A DNA stretch of 64,000 nt from CAZUCE01 sp964619265. GTDB taxonomy: Bacteria > Planctomycetota > UBA1135 > GCA-002686595. The position numbers and the translations under genes are program-made. Shown one piece after another: positions 45,576-54,651 of the stretch (the stretch's first letter is position 1; each line of letters starts with the position of its first letter). A model generated the notes under the pieces. That model was given only the letters and a program-made list of their open reading frames with translations. It was not told where the DNA came from and did no database searches. Location of the stretch: contig CAZUCE010000001.1 of assembly GCA_964619265.1 (NCBI GenBank), positions 224,178 to 288,177 of the forward strand. The letters are read 5' to 3'.

Positions 45576-46085
45576 TCAGCCGAGATCCTGTTCTAGGCTC
45601 TCTGGCGTTTTCCTGCGAGAGCGCGAAGGATGGCCGGACCGCAGTCTTGCATGGCGAGTTGCGCTCGCTTCGTCGGCAACGGCCTGATCCGCGTCGGCCA
45701 CCGCCTTGTTGTGGCGACCTCGTGCGAGGTCGGATAGTCGATCGAGCGCCTCGCGGTCTTGCCGGCGTTCGGTGTGAGCGGCGAGCGCCTCTTCGACGAC
45801 TTTCTCTGCCGCGGCGACACGGGTGGTTTGACCCTCGATGCGGATCTCGAGTTGACGTTCGAGCTCGCTAGAGAGTTGGTCGAGGTTCGAATCGAGCGGG
45901 CCTTCGGAACGAAGCGTCGCGCGTTCTGCACGGGTGCGTTCGAGCGAATCGCGCAACCGGTCACGAAATTCCTCGGCTTCCCTGAGTGTCGCGCGAGCGC
46001 GCAAGAGGTCCGCACGCGCCAGGTCCTCTTCGGCGGCGCGCAGTCGAATAAGTCGAGCCAGGGGGAAGCGAAAGGCGCGCTTCAA
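45576..46085 (-). CDS. fliJ: Flagellar export chaperone FliJ-like protein
   Basis: The 169-residue, highly charged coiled-coil protein begins MKRAFRFPLARLIRLRAAEE, a FliJ-type start, and is almost wholly helical. FliJ links FliI to the export gate. The assignment rests on the coiled coil and the position directly after fliI, with an ATGA overlap. It ends the 14-gene flagellar operon. Confidence 0.82.
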   Translation of the reverse strand: MKRAFRFPLARLIRLRAAEEDLARADLLRARATLREAEEFRDRLRDSLERTRAERATLRSEGPLDSNLDQLSSELERQLEIRIEGQTTRVAAAEKVVEEALAAHTERRQDREALDRLSDLARGRHNKAVADADQAVADEASATRHARLRSGHPSRSRRKTPESLEQDLG

Positions 46086-47410
46086 TGCCCGAGGTTGGCT
46101 CGCAGAGCAGCGACGGTTTCAGGGAAGCTCGAAGATTCGTCGCGGGCTTGGGTCAAGAACGCCTCGTGGAGTGGCAGGCGAGCGATCGCAGCATCGAGCT
46201 CGGGGTTCGCGCCCGGGCGGTAGGCGCCGACTTCGACCAGATCCTTGGCGTCGCGCCAGACGGCGAGATCGCGACGGATCAGCGCGGCGAGCTGGGCGTG
46301 GTCTTCGTCGACCAGTGCGGGCATGAGCCGTGAGAGGCTCGAGAGCACGTCGATCGGCGGGAAGTGTCCGCGCGAGGCGAGTTCTCGATCGAGAAAGACG
46401 TGCCCGTCGAGCAGGCCTCGCAACGTGTCGCCGACCGGTTCGTTTGGATCGTCGGCGTCAAGCAATACCGTCAGCAAGCCCGTAATGCTGCCAGCTTCGG
46501 TGTTGCCCATCCGTTCGACCAGTCGCGGAATGGTGGCAAAGAAGCGCGGCGGGTAGCCGCGCAGAGTCGGAGGCTCGCCGGCCGCCAGGCCGATCTCGCG
46601 ACATGCGGCAGCAAAGCGCGTGACCGAATCCATGACCAACAGCACGTTCTTGCCCTGGTCGCGGAAGTACTCAGCGACGGTCATGGCGACGAACGGGGCG
46701 CTGTAACGTTCGATCGGCGGGCGATCGGAGGTCGCTACCACGGTGACCGCGCGGCGGGTGCCGTCTTCGCCGAGTACGTCGGAGAGAAAATCGCGCACTT
46801 CGCGACCCCGTTCGCCGACCAGCGCGACGACCAGGATGTCGGCGTCGGTCCCCCGGGCGACCTGGCCCAGGAGTGTGGACTTGCCGACACCGGAACCGGC
46901 GAAGAGTCCGAGGCGCTGCCCGCGGCCGAGGGTAAGCAGGCCGTCGATGGCGCGGACGCCTGTGGTGAGCGGTGTGTCGATCGTTGGCCGCGAGAGCGGC
47001 GTCGGCGCTTCTCTTTGCACGGGCTCTCGGCGTCTGGCCGACAGTTTGGGAAGTCCATCCAGGGGCTCGCCAAAGCCGTCCAAGGTCCGGCCGAGCAACT
47101 CGTCTCCGACGGGAAGTTCGAACGGGCGACCCAAGGCTTGCACATGCTGCAAAGGGGCCACGCCATCCGAAGGTCCGTGCGGCATCAAGAGTGTGGCGTC
47201 GCGACGGAATCCAACGACCTCGGCCAAGATGGGCTGGTCGCGTTGGATCTCGATCTCGACCAGTTCACCGATGGCGGCGGGCAGGCCCTCGCATTCGACG
47301 AGCAGGCCGGAGACATTGGTGATTTCGCCGTGGTAGCGCGCCTTCGAGTGGGAGCGAGCTAGTTCCGCGATGCGGTCACCGGAGACTTGCCGAAGGGTAC
47401 GTGCGCTCAC
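46082..47410 (-). CDS. fliI: Flagellar export ATPase FliI
   Basis: The 442-residue F1-beta-like ATPase has Walker A AGSGVGKST (171-179), Walker B VLLVMDSVTRFA (about 262-273), catalytic VGERGREVRDFL (about 205-216) and AGEPPTLRGYPP. FliI powers type III export of rod, hook and filament proteins with FliH and FliJ. The GTG start overlaps the fliH stop (GTGA), and the stop overlaps fliJ (ATGA), so all three are coupled. Confidence 0.97.
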   Translation of the reverse strand: MSARTLRQVSGDRIAELARSHSKARYHGEITNVSGLLVECEGLPAAIGELVEIEIQRDQPILAEVVGFRRDATLLMPHGPSDGVAPLQHVQALGRPFELPVGDELLGRTLDGFGEPLDGLPKLSARRREPVQREAPTPLSRPTIDTPLTTGVRAIDGLLTLGRGQRLGLFAGSGVGKSTLLGQVARGTDADILVVALVGERGREVRDFLSDVLGEDGTRRAVTVVATSDRPPIERYSAPFVAMTVAEYFRDQGKNVLLVMDSVTRFAAACREIGLAAGEPPTLRGYPPRFFATIPRLVERMGNTEAGSITGLLTVLLDADDPNEPVGDTLRGLLDGHVFLDRELASRGHFPPIDVLSSLSRLMPALVDEDHAQLAALIRRDLAVWRDAKDLVEVGAYRPGANPELDAAIARLPLHEAFLTQARDESSSFPETVAALRANLGH

Positions 47411-47967
47411 GGCTGAAGTTCGGCTCGCAGGGCATCCCCGATCGCGTCCATCGCGTCGTCGAGGCTGCGAACCAGGCGACCTTGTGGACTGATCACAACG
47501 ACATCTCCGCGGCGGATCGACGGCTCCGCCTCGAAGCTGACCGTCGAACCGAACGCCACCCCTTCCAGACGGGCGAGGTCTTCGGGATGTAGCCGAACCT
47601 GGCAGGCATCGCGACCGGAGCGGAGCTGCCCGAGGGCCGAGCGCACCATGGCTTCGATGTCGTGACCGGCGGCGACGACTTCCAGCTTCAGCAATTCACG
47701 CGCCACCTGAATCCCGATCCGGGTCGAGGCTTCGGCCAGCTCGTTCAAATTGTGCGCGGCGTCCTCGTCGAGCTCGGAGGTGAGCTGGTCGACCAGGCCG
47801 GCTAGCTCGGCGTTCGCTTGGGCACGGCCAGCCTCGAACGCGAGCGTGCGCTCTGACTCCAGGATCTCGGCAATCACCGCATCGAGTGCTTGCCCAGAAG
47901 GTTCGGGTCGCACCCGGACGCTCGACGGCGGCACGGAAAGCCGAACGGGATCAAGAGACGAGTTCAT
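47407..47967 (-). CDS. fliH: Flagellar export ATPase regulator FliH
   Basis: The 186-residue protein has a coiled-coil middle and a C-terminal FliH/V-type ATPase-E-like domain (VARELLKLEVVAAGHDIEAM, QVRLHPEDLARLEGV, FEAEPSIRRGDVVVISPQG). FliH binds and regulates FliI. Its start lies inside the end of fliG (17-bp overlap) and its end overlaps fliI, giving tight coupling. Confidence 0.92.
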   Translation of the reverse strand: MNSSLDPVRLSVPPSSVRVRPEPSGQALDAVIAEILESERTLAFEAGRAQANAELAGLVDQLTSELDEDAAHNLNELAEASTRIGIQVARELLKLEVVAAGHDIEAMVRSALGQLRSGRDACQVRLHPEDLARLEGVAFGSTVSFEAEPSIRRGDVVVISPQGRLVRSLDDAMDAIGDALRAELQP

Positions 47968-48973
47968 CGCCTCCCTTGGCGGGCTTGAATTCGCCGGCTT
48001 CGATCAGTGCGCGGACGCCACGCATGACTTCCTCGCGAGCAAGTAGGACCTCGGACATCGGCATCGGGCCCGCTAGCTCGCGTTCTTCCGAAACCATGTC
48101 GCGGACGCGGCTGGAGAGGTTGCCGAGGACATTCTGTTCCACGGCTGCAGAGCAGGCCTTGAGCGAAATCGCCAGGGTCCGGGTCTCAACCGAGCCAAGG
48201 ATCTTCTGCATGGAGCGCCGATCCACGTCACCGATGTCGTCCCAAGTGAACATGAATTCGCGGATCTCGTCGGCCATTTCGGCCTGCTCTTCGGCGAGCC
48301 CCGACAGGACTTCGCGCTCGAGTTCGCCCGGGGCACGGTTGAGCAATTCGGCGATGGTCTTGAGGCGACTTGCACCACCGCTGGGGGCGGGGGCGTCGGC
48401 GAATTCAACCACGCGACGCTCGAGGTCTTCGGCCAGGAGGCTGAGCACGTCGGAGCCAGGCGGTTCGAGAACCGTCATCCGCTGAACGACACGCAGGGCG
48501 CGTTCCACTTCAAGGCTGGCCAGTACGGTTGCTGACAGGACGGGATCCAAGTGGGCGAGCACCACGGCCACGGCCTGGTCGGATTCATCCTCGAGAACCT
48601 TGGCGATGGCCACCGCAGGCGCTTGCTCGAGCTGGTGGAACGGCCGTTCGCGCGAACGGCGCGAACGGATCTTCTCTTGCAACTGGCCGGCGGCTTCTTC
48701 GCCAAGCGCATGGCTCAGCAAGGTCTGAAGTTCGTCCCCGCGCGTGGGCTGAACGCCTTCGCGGCGCTTGTCGGCCAGGGCAACCTTGGACCACAGATCC
48801 CGCCACAAGTCGGGATCTGCGTTGGGTTCGTCGATGGCCTGCATGGCCTCGACGACCTCCGCTAGAACGTCCGGCGCAAGGTGCGCGAGCACCTTGGACG
48901 CGGCGTCCCGCTCAAGGCTGAGCAGAAAGGCGGCGACCCGTTCGGGTCCGGTTTGCTGGGGGGAATCCGACAC
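47951..48973 (-). CDS. fliG: Flagellar motor switch protein FliG
   Basis: The 340-residue protein has the three FliG domains. The N-terminal half starts PERVAAFLLSLERDAASKVL. The middle domain contains EDESDQAVAVVLAHLDP (variant of the EHPQ motif). The C-terminal torque domain has EFMFTWDDIGDVDRRSMQKI, with the charged ridge intact. It interacts with FliF and with MotA. The GTG start lies 4 bp after the fliF stop. Confidence 0.95.
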   Translation of the reverse strand: MSDSPQQTGPERVAAFLLSLERDAASKVLAHLAPDVLAEVVEAMQAIDEPNADPDLWRDLWSKVALADKRREGVQPTRGDELQTLLSHALGEEAAGQLQEKIRSRRSRERPFHQLEQAPAVAIAKVLEDESDQAVAVVLAHLDPVLSATVLASLEVERALRVVQRMTVLEPPGSDVLSLLAEDLERRVVEFADAPAPSGGASRLKTIAELLNRAPGELEREVLSGLAEEQAEMADEIREFMFTWDDIGDVDRRSMQKILGSVETRTLAISLKACSAAVEQNVLGNLSSRVRDMVSEERELAGPMPMSEVLLAREEVMRGVRALIEAGEFKPAKGGDELVS

Positions 48974-48977
48974 GATG

Positions 48978-50579
48978 CTAGGCTTCGTCCCCCCGCGCCC
49001 AAGCCGTCAAAAGCGCGCCCACCTTGTCGGGCTCTTCTTCAACAAGGCGGCGAACGCGTTCGAGCGCAACCAGCTCTGGGTCGATCGGTTCTTCCGGCGC
49101 GGCTGCTTCGGCTGCGGCGCGCTCCTCGGAGGCCTCCGCAGCTTGGACGGATACTTCAGGCAGTGTGGCGGCTTTCGAACGCTTGAGCGAAATGGCGAGC
49201 ACAATCAGAAAGAACAACGCGGCGACGGCTTCGACCCCACGGGTCAACAGCAGCTCGACCATGGGGTTCCCGGCGGGCTCAGCCGACTCTTCGGTCGCCT
49301 CACCCACTTCGCCCTCGGGCTCTTCTGCACGGGCGAAGGGGACCAGCGCAGATTCGAATTGGTCGGAGCGCTCGGAGTCAAAGCCGACTGCGGCGCGAAC
49401 GGTCTGTTCGAGGGATTCGCGCTTGCTCGAGAGACTCTCGTCGAGCCACAGCGACACGCTCATCCGCATTCGCTTGGGGGCGTTGCGAATCGTCTCCGAG
49501 AGCATCCGCGTCGGGGAGTAAGAGGCTGTCTCTTCGCTCGTTTTTCCAAGCGCCGGCTCTTCGCCCGCCGGGCGCTGCGTCGTCAGGTCGACGACACCCT
49601 GGCTGTCCACTCCGAACTCACTGTTCGTATTGATATTGGATGAGGTTCCGGCACCCCTGCTGAAGCCACTGTTCGGGAAGACCGGAGTCTGTGTGGTCCG
49701 CTTGGTTTCTTGAGTCACGGCCCGCAACTTCGGGTCGCTCGAGTCGGTGAGCCTGACGGAGTGGTCGAGATCCCACTCCGACCGGACGGTCACCCGAGCG
49801 AGGCCCGGGCCGAGAATTTCGTCTAGCAGCTGGTTGGCTTCTTCGGCGAGCCGCCGGTCCTCGTCGAGCGCTCGCTCGTTCCACTCCTCGGCGGAGCGCG
49901 TGCCGTCCATTTCGTCGGCGCCGTTGTAGAGCGTCTCGCCGGTTTGATCGGAGACAATCAGGTACTCGGGTGAAATTCCGAGGCCCTGGCGAACCAGGTC
50001 AGCCACCGTACGACCTTGAGCGCGAGTGAGCGAGCTGCCGTGTTCGAGCACGAGCGTGACCGAAGCGGAGTGCTCACCCCCGCGTTCGAGCAGATCGATA
50101 CCGTGACGCGAAGTCCGGACCCGCGCTTCACGGATGAAGCTCTGAAACTCGAGCATCGTCTCCATGTCCTGCCACTCCTTCTTGCGCGTGAGTTGTTCGC
50201 GTTCTTTGGAGTAAAGGAACACGCTGCCGAGCCCGCCGCTGCTGCTCAGAATGCCGCGCTCGCTGCCGGCCAGTGCGCCGGCACTCATGATCGCGTTGAG
50301 CGCAGTGGTTCGCTCAGCCGCATCAACGTAGACGACAAAAGGGCGCGGCGGCTGACTCGAACGCCAGCGGACGCCGGAGGTGGCTAGGGCCTCGCCGACG
50401 CGGGAAAACTCGCGGTCGTCGAGCTCGGAGACGAGCACTTCCCAATGGGGCTGGGAAGAAAGCCAAGAACTGACGCCCGCAATAGCGATCGCAGCGACCA
50501 AAACCGTGGAAGCCACGGCTTTCTGGGTCGCCGACGCGGCGGTCAGCCGTTCGAATAGCGATCGGAGGAGCTCTTTCAT
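48978..50579 (-). CDS. fliF: Flagellar MS-ring protein FliF
   Basis: The 533-residue protein has an N-terminal transmembrane helix (about 21-41) and ring-building motifs (LVSELDDREFSRVGEAL, RVRTSRHGIDLLERGGEHSA, SVTLVLEHGSSL, TVADLVRQGLGISPEYLIVS). A disordered loop follows, then a second transmembrane helix (about 452-475) and a C-terminal cytoplasmic tail (LALERVRRLVEEEPDKVGAL) that binds FliG. It is typical in length and architecture. It lies between fliE and fliG. Confidence 0.97.
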   Translation of the reverse strand: MKELLRSLFERLTAASATQKAVASTVLVAAIAIAGVSSWLSSQPHWEVLVSELDDREFSRVGEALATSGVRWRSSQPPRPFVVYVDAAERTTALNAIMSAGALAGSERGILSSSGGLGSVFLYSKEREQLTRKKEWQDMETMLEFQSFIREARVRTSRHGIDLLERGGEHSASVTLVLEHGSSLTRAQGRTVADLVRQGLGISPEYLIVSDQTGETLYNGADEMDGTRSAEEWNERALDEDRRLAEEANQLLDEILGPGLARVTVRSEWDLDHSVRLTDSSDPKLRAVTQETKRTTQTPVFPNSGFSRGAGTSSNINTNSEFGVDSQGVVDLTTQRPAGEEPALGKTSEETASYSPTRMLSETIRNAPKRMRMSVSLWLDESLSSKRESLEQTVRAAVGFDSERSDQFESALVPFARAEEPEGEVGEATEESAEPAGNPMVELLLTRGVEAVAALFFLIVLAISLKRSKAATLPEVSVQAAEASEERAAAEAAAPEEPIDPELVALERVRRLVEEEPDKVGALLTAWARGDEA

Positions 50580-50595
50580 TCAGATGGAGCGGGCG

Positions 50596-51090
50596 TCAGA
50601 CGCCCATGCGCATCACTTCACGGTAGGCGTCGAGCAGACGATTTCTGATCTCGAGGCTGTATCTGAAGGTCAGGTCGGCGCGTTTGATCGTTGCGGCGAT
50701 TTCAGCCGGACTGGTGACACGCCCCTGAAGGACGTCGACGGGCAGACTTTCGGCGGCTTGGAGCGGCGCATCGATTTTGCCCAGCGCGCGGGACATCATG
50801 TCGCCGGCGGAAGGGGCGGGTGTGGGCGGCGCGGCGACCGGCATCGCGGACTTGGATAGACCGCTCAGGCCGCTAGCGCCCGGCTCTGGTTGAGTCCCGT
50901 CCAGCATCGCGCGGAATTTCGCCTCGAAGGCGCCGGAGATCTCATCGGGTTCGAGCGAGCGGAGGGCGCGTAAGTCCGAACCACCGGCTCCACCCAGACG
51001 GCCGGAGGTCGCGTCCGCCGACGAACGAGCCTTCGCAGCCGCGATCGCTTCGCGCACGAGCGCGGGCATGGAGGAGACAGGGTTTGCCAC
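50596..51090 (-). CDS. fliE: Flagellar hook-basal body protein FliE
   Basis: The C-terminal half (about 105-164) matches FliE: AEIAATIKRADLTFRYSLEI, then RNRLLDAYREVMRMGV, the conserved end that joins the MS-ring to the rod. The 164 residues are longer than the usual about 100-110, owing to an N-terminal Ala/Gly/Pro-rich extension. It sits between flgC and fliF, the usual place. Confidence 0.93.
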   Translation of the reverse strand: MANPVSSMPALVREAIAAAKARSSADATSGRLGGAGGSDLRALRSLEPDEISGAFEAKFRAMLDGTQPEPGASGLSGLSKSAMPVAAPPTPAPSAGDMMSRALGKIDAPLQAAESLPVDVLQGRVTSPAEIAATIKRADLTFRYSLEIRNRLLDAYREVMRMGV

Positions 51091-51124
51091 GGGAAAGTTG
51101 CTTGAAGAGCCGGGTCAGGCGGAA

Positions 51125-51559
51125 TTAGCGAGCCAGTTCCAGGGAGCGCTCGGCCGAGCGGATGAAGCCCTCTTGAACGGTGAGATTGGCTTCGTACGCG
51201 CGCATCGAGGTGATCAGGTCGGCCATTTCGGACAACGTGTTCACGTTCGGCATCAAGACCTTGCCTGTCTCGGGATTGGCGTCGGGGTGCCCCGGCGCGA
51301 AGATCTCGAGGTAGGCGCTGACGTTGTCGGGCTCTACGCGAGCGACCTGCACGCCGCGGACCTGTTGAGATCCGTTCGGAGCTTGTCGCACGAGGGGCTC
51401 GAAGATCACGTTCTTGCGCTGGTACGGTCCGCCCTCGGGGGTTCGCGTCACCTGCGCGCCGGCGATGTTCTCGGCGATGACGTTCATGCGCACGCGCTCG
51501 GCTGATAGGCCGGTGGCTGCGGTGCGCAAAGGGCTGAAGAAGCTGTCGAGTCCACTCAT
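51125..51559 (-). CDS. flgC: Flagellar proximal rod protein FlgC
   Basis: The 144-residue rod protein has the N-terminal rod motif TAATGLSAERVRMNVIAENI and GAQVTRTPEGGPYQRKNVIF, and the C-terminal motif VNTLSEMADLITSMRAYEAN with LTVQEGFIRSAERSLEL. It assembles on FliE with FlgB. It lies 14 bp after flgB. Confidence 0.96.
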   Translation of the reverse strand: MSGLDSFFSPLRTAATGLSAERVRMNVIAENIAGAQVTRTPEGGPYQRKNVIFEPLVRQAPNGSQQVRGVQVARVEPDNVSAYLEIFAPGHPDANPETGKVLMPNVNTLSEMADLITSMRAYEANLTVQEGFIRSAERSLELAR

Positions 51560-51573
51560 GGTTCAGTCGGGAA

Positions 51574-51933
51574 TCAGTTGCCGCCACCCATGGCGGTTTC
51601 GAGCAGTCGGTAGTGACCCTGGAGGATCGTGCGGTAGGTCTCGGCGAGGATTCGGTTCTCGCGGCTCGCGTAGACCTCGAGTTCGAGGTTCACGTTGTTG
51701 CCATCAAGGCGCGTAGGCGTTTCGGTATCCTCTATGGCCATGGGTTCGATAGTGAGGAGATCCTCGCCGCCCGCCTCGATGGCTTGGGCGAGCATGTCCT
51801 CGAAGCGCACGACTTGGCGGCGATAGCCAGGTGTGTTCTGGTTCGCGATGTTGCTGGCAATGGCAAGAGATCTTTGCCCTGTTCCCTGCAAGAGGCGAAG
51901 CAGGAGAGCTTCGCTATCGGATCGAATTTCCAT
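51574..51933 (-). CDS. flgB: Flagellar proximal rod protein FlgB
   Basis: This 119-residue rod protein has the FlgB/rod motif QRSLAIASNIANQNTPGYRR near residues 20-39 and a C-terminal LAETYRTILQGHYRLLETAM. The ATG at 51933 is chosen over an upstream TTG at 51957, which would overlap the response regulator. It lies 16 bp after the response regulator stop and 14 bp before flgC. Confidence 0.93.
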   Translation of the reverse strand: MEIRSDSEALLLRLLQGTGQRSLAIASNIANQNTPGYRRQVVRFEDMLAQAIEAGGEDLLTIEPMAIEDTETPTRLDGNNVNLELEVYASRENRILAETYRTILQGHYRLLETAMGGGN

Positions 51934-51949
51934 GGCGCTTCGGTTTCTC

Positions 51950-53365
51950 TCAGGCAACGAAGCCGAGCTCGCGCCACAGCCTCATTTTGTTGGACAGGGT
52001 CCGAGCCGTGACGCCGAGGCGCCGGGCGGCCTCCGTCTTGTTGTTGCCGGTCGCCTCGAGGGTCGAGAGGATGGCTTCACGTTCGACGTCGGCGAGCTTG
52101 CGGTTGGCCAGAGGATTCGCCGGGGTCAAGGCATTCGCCATGCCATCGTGGGACAGGCCCCGAGCGTTGCGCTCGGGGAGCGGAGCACCCGGTTGGGGGC
52201 TGCGCGAGCCCGGCCCGAAGACCAGGGTCTGCGAGTTGATCGGTTGACCACCGGCCAGGACCACGGCCCGTTGGACGACGTTCTCTAGTTCCCGGACGTT
52301 GCCGGGCCAATCCCACTCGGACAGCAATCGGCGAGCATCGGAAGTGATGGCGAGCTCGTTGTGTCCATGCTGACGGGCGTAGTGACGGGCGAAGTGCTCG
52401 GCGAGCGGCAGAATGTCCTCGCCGCGCTCGCGCAGCGGCGCAAGGTGGAGGGGCAGCACGTGCAAGCGGTAGTAGAGATCTTCGCGGAAGCGGCCCGAGG
52501 CCACTTCGTCCGGCAAGTTGCGGTTGGTGGTGGCGATGACACGGACGTCCACCTTGAGGGTCTGAGTTCCGCCCACGCGTTCGAATTCTTCTTCTTCGAG
52601 GACCCGCAAGAGCTTGGCTTGCAGCGCGGGTGAGATTTCCCCGATCTCGTCGAGCAGCAGGGTGCCTCCGTTCGCGAGTTCGAAGCGACCCTCGCGGCGG
52701 CGATGGGCGCCGGTGAAGGCGCCGCGCTCGTGCCCGAACAACTCGGACTCGAGGAGCTGTTCGGAAAGCGCCGCACAGTTCACACGGATGAACGGAGCTC
52801 CCGAGCGTTGACTGTTGGAATGCAAAAACTGAGCTACTCGCTCTTTGCCTGTGCCGCTTTCCCCCGTGATCAGCACGGTCCCCTTGCTGGCGGCGATGCG
52901 AGCGGCTGAGTCGAGGGTCTCGAGCATGGCCTCCGAACGCGCCACCAGTTGGGGCTCGCTGTCTAGGTTAGCCGTCCGCAGGTACGCATTTTCGCGTTCC
53001 AGGCGCCGTGTCTTGAAGACCCGCTCAAGGACAACTCCGAGAGCATCGGCGGTGATCGGCTTTTGGACGAAGTCGACGGCCCCGAGGCGCATGGCTTCGA
53101 TGGCGGTCTCGAGGGATCCGTGGGCGGTGATCAGCAGCGTTTGGAGATCCGGCTGGATGTCGCGAAGTTCGGCGATCAAATCGAGACCGCTCGAATCCGG
53201 CATGCGCAGATCCGTGATGACGAGATCAAAGTCCGTTTGACGAACGCGTTCGAGAGCGCGGGTGGGCCCATCTACGGACTCAACGGAGTGCCCGGCGGCG
53301 CGGACAGCTTCAGTCAGGAAGTCTCGACTGAGCGTGTCGTCATCAACGATCAACAGGCGGTACAT
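51950..53365 (-). CDS. Sigma-54 interacting response regulator (FlrC/FleR-type)
   Basis: The 471-residue protein has a receiver domain with Asp52 (VITDLRMPD) and Lys102 (QKPIT). A sigma-54 AAA domain follows, with Walker A GESGTGKE (168-175), the sigma-54 contact loop GAFTGA (215-220) and VNVRELENV-type C-terminal features. The C-terminal Fis-type HTH is EATGNNKTEAARRLGVTART. All functional motifs are intact. It is encoded between the histidine kinase gene and flgB, so it should drive sigma-54-dependent flagellar genes in the manner of FlrC/FleR. ATG 53365 starts the receiver domain. Confidence 0.95.
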   Translation of the reverse strand: MYRLLIVDDDTLSRDFLTEAVRAAGHSVESVDGPTRALERVRQTDFDLVITDLRMPDSSGLDLIAELRDIQPDLQTLLITAHGSLETAIEAMRLGAVDFVQKPITADALGVVLERVFKTRRLERENAYLRTANLDSEPQLVARSEAMLETLDSAARIAASKGTVLITGESGTGKERVAQFLHSNSQRSGAPFIRVNCAALSEQLLESELFGHERGAFTGAHRRREGRFELANGGTLLLDEIGEISPALQAKLLRVLEEEEFERVGGTQTLKVDVRVIATTNRNLPDEVASGRFREDLYYRLHVLPLHLAPLRERGEDILPLAEHFARHYARQHGHNELAITSDARRLLSEWDWPGNVRELENVVQRAVVLAGGQPINSQTLVFGPGSRSPQPGAPLPERNARGLSHDGMANALTPANPLANRKLADVEREAILSTLEATGNNKTEAARRLGVTARTLSNKMRLWRELGFVA

Positions 53366-53376
53366 AGGAGCGGGGT

Positions 53377-54651
53377 TCACAGGGAGGACGGGGCGGAGGG
53401 GGCAACAACGGGCAAGGCAGAGGTGACAGCTCGAGCCGAAAGAGGGGCTGCTTCTTGGGGAAGCAGCAGTTCGAAGTGGGCGCCGCCGAACTCGGATCGT
53501 TCGGGCAGGCACCGCAGCCGGCCGCCGTGGAGTTCGGCGATGGCATGAGTTAAGGCGAGGCCGAGTCCGGTACCGCTGGCGCGGCCGGTGAAGAAGGGTT
53601 CGAACAGCGACTCCCGAGCGGATTCTTCGACGCCGGGACCGTCGTCTTCGACCGACAGCACGGTTCCTTCCGGCGTGGATCGCGCGGTGACGCGCACGCG
53701 GGCGTGGTCACCGCTCGCGTCGAGGGCGTTTTGTATGAGATTGCGCAAGGCCTGCCGCAGTTTTAGGCGATCGCCCACCATCCACGGGGAGAGGCATAGG
53801 AGCTCGACGCGGTGCTCGCTGACAGCCAAGGCGGGACCGAGAACCAACTCGCGGGCTTCGCGCAGCAGACCGAGTGTTTCGATCCGATGTTGTTCCAGTT
53901 CACCGGGCCGGGCGAAGTCCACTAGTCCGGTGAGAATGCGGTTGGTTTCCAGCGCTCCGGCCAAGATCTGTTTGGTCCAGTGGCGTTCTTTGTCGCTTTG
54001 GTGCTCGGACTTCGCCAAGAGGGAAGCGAAGCCGACGACCGCATTGAGCGGATTGCGGATCTCATGGGCTAGGCCCGCCGAGAGCGTTCCGATCGCGGCC
54101 ATCTTGTTGCGGCTGGCGACGGCACGAACCAGTTCGTCGTGTTCGGTCAAGTCGTCGAGTAAGAGCACTTCGCCGCGCGGAGTGTTGTCAGCGCGAACTG
54201 GTAGTTCTGCGCGAGACAGGGCGAGCAGCCGGCGACGACCGTCCTCTGCCTGGAACGATAGCCGTCCAGCGAACGGCTCTTCGCTACCCTTGCCGGTGCA
54301 GCAGAGCTCTTCCAGGACAGCCATTTCCTCGCCTGGCTTGCAGTCGAGCAAGCTAGAGGCCGCCGGGTTGCGAGCCATCGTTCGGCCCTCGGCGTCGCGG
54401 ACAAGTACGCCACACGGCAACGCCTCCAGCAGGACCGCGAGGTCCTCGTGGAGTTCATCGAGTTCAGCGACCTTGGCAGCCAGGCGGCGGTTCGTCGCGG
54501 CTAACTGCTCCTCGACGACGGAGGCGCGGCTGGCCAGTCGGTCGAACGCGGACTGTAGGTCTCGAGTTACGCTGGCGAACTGTTCGAGCGTATGAGCGTC
54601 GAGCTGGGCCGCCTCGCGCTGCGAGTGAATCTCGGAGGTTGTTGCGCTCAC
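53377..54651 (-). CDS. PAS-containing sensor histidine kinase (FlrB/FleS-type)
   Basis: The 424-residue soluble kinase has an N-terminal coiled coil (about 10-72), a PAS domain (about 73-170, GVLVRDAEGRTMARNPAASS), an H-box with phospho-accepting His196 (SAGLAHEIRNPL), an N-box (LRNLIQNALDASGDH) and G-boxes (EDDGPGVEES, GTGLGLALTHAIAE). No membrane segment is visible, so it should sense an internal cue. GTG 54651 overlaps the upstream TPR gene stop (GTGA). It and the next gene form an FlrB/FlrC-like pair. Confidence 0.93.
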   Translation of the reverse strand: MSATTSEIHSQREAAQLDAHTLEQFASVTRDLQSAFDRLASRASVVEEQLAATNRRLAAKVAELDELHEDLAVLLEALPCGVLVRDAEGRTMARNPAASSLLDCKPGEEMAVLEELCCTGKGSEEPFAGRLSFQAEDGRRRLLALSRAELPVRADNTPRGEVLLLDDLTEHDELVRAVASRNKMAAIGTLSAGLAHEIRNPLNAVVGFASLLAKSEHQSDKERHWTKQILAGALETNRILTGLVDFARPGELEQHRIETLGLLREARELVLGPALAVSEHRVELLCLSPWMVGDRLKLRQALRNLIQNALDASGDHARVRVTARSTPEGTVLSVEDDGPGVEESARESLFEPFFTGRASGTGLGLALTHAIAELHGGRLRCLPERSEFGGAHFELLLPQEAAPLSARAVTSALPVVAPSAPSSL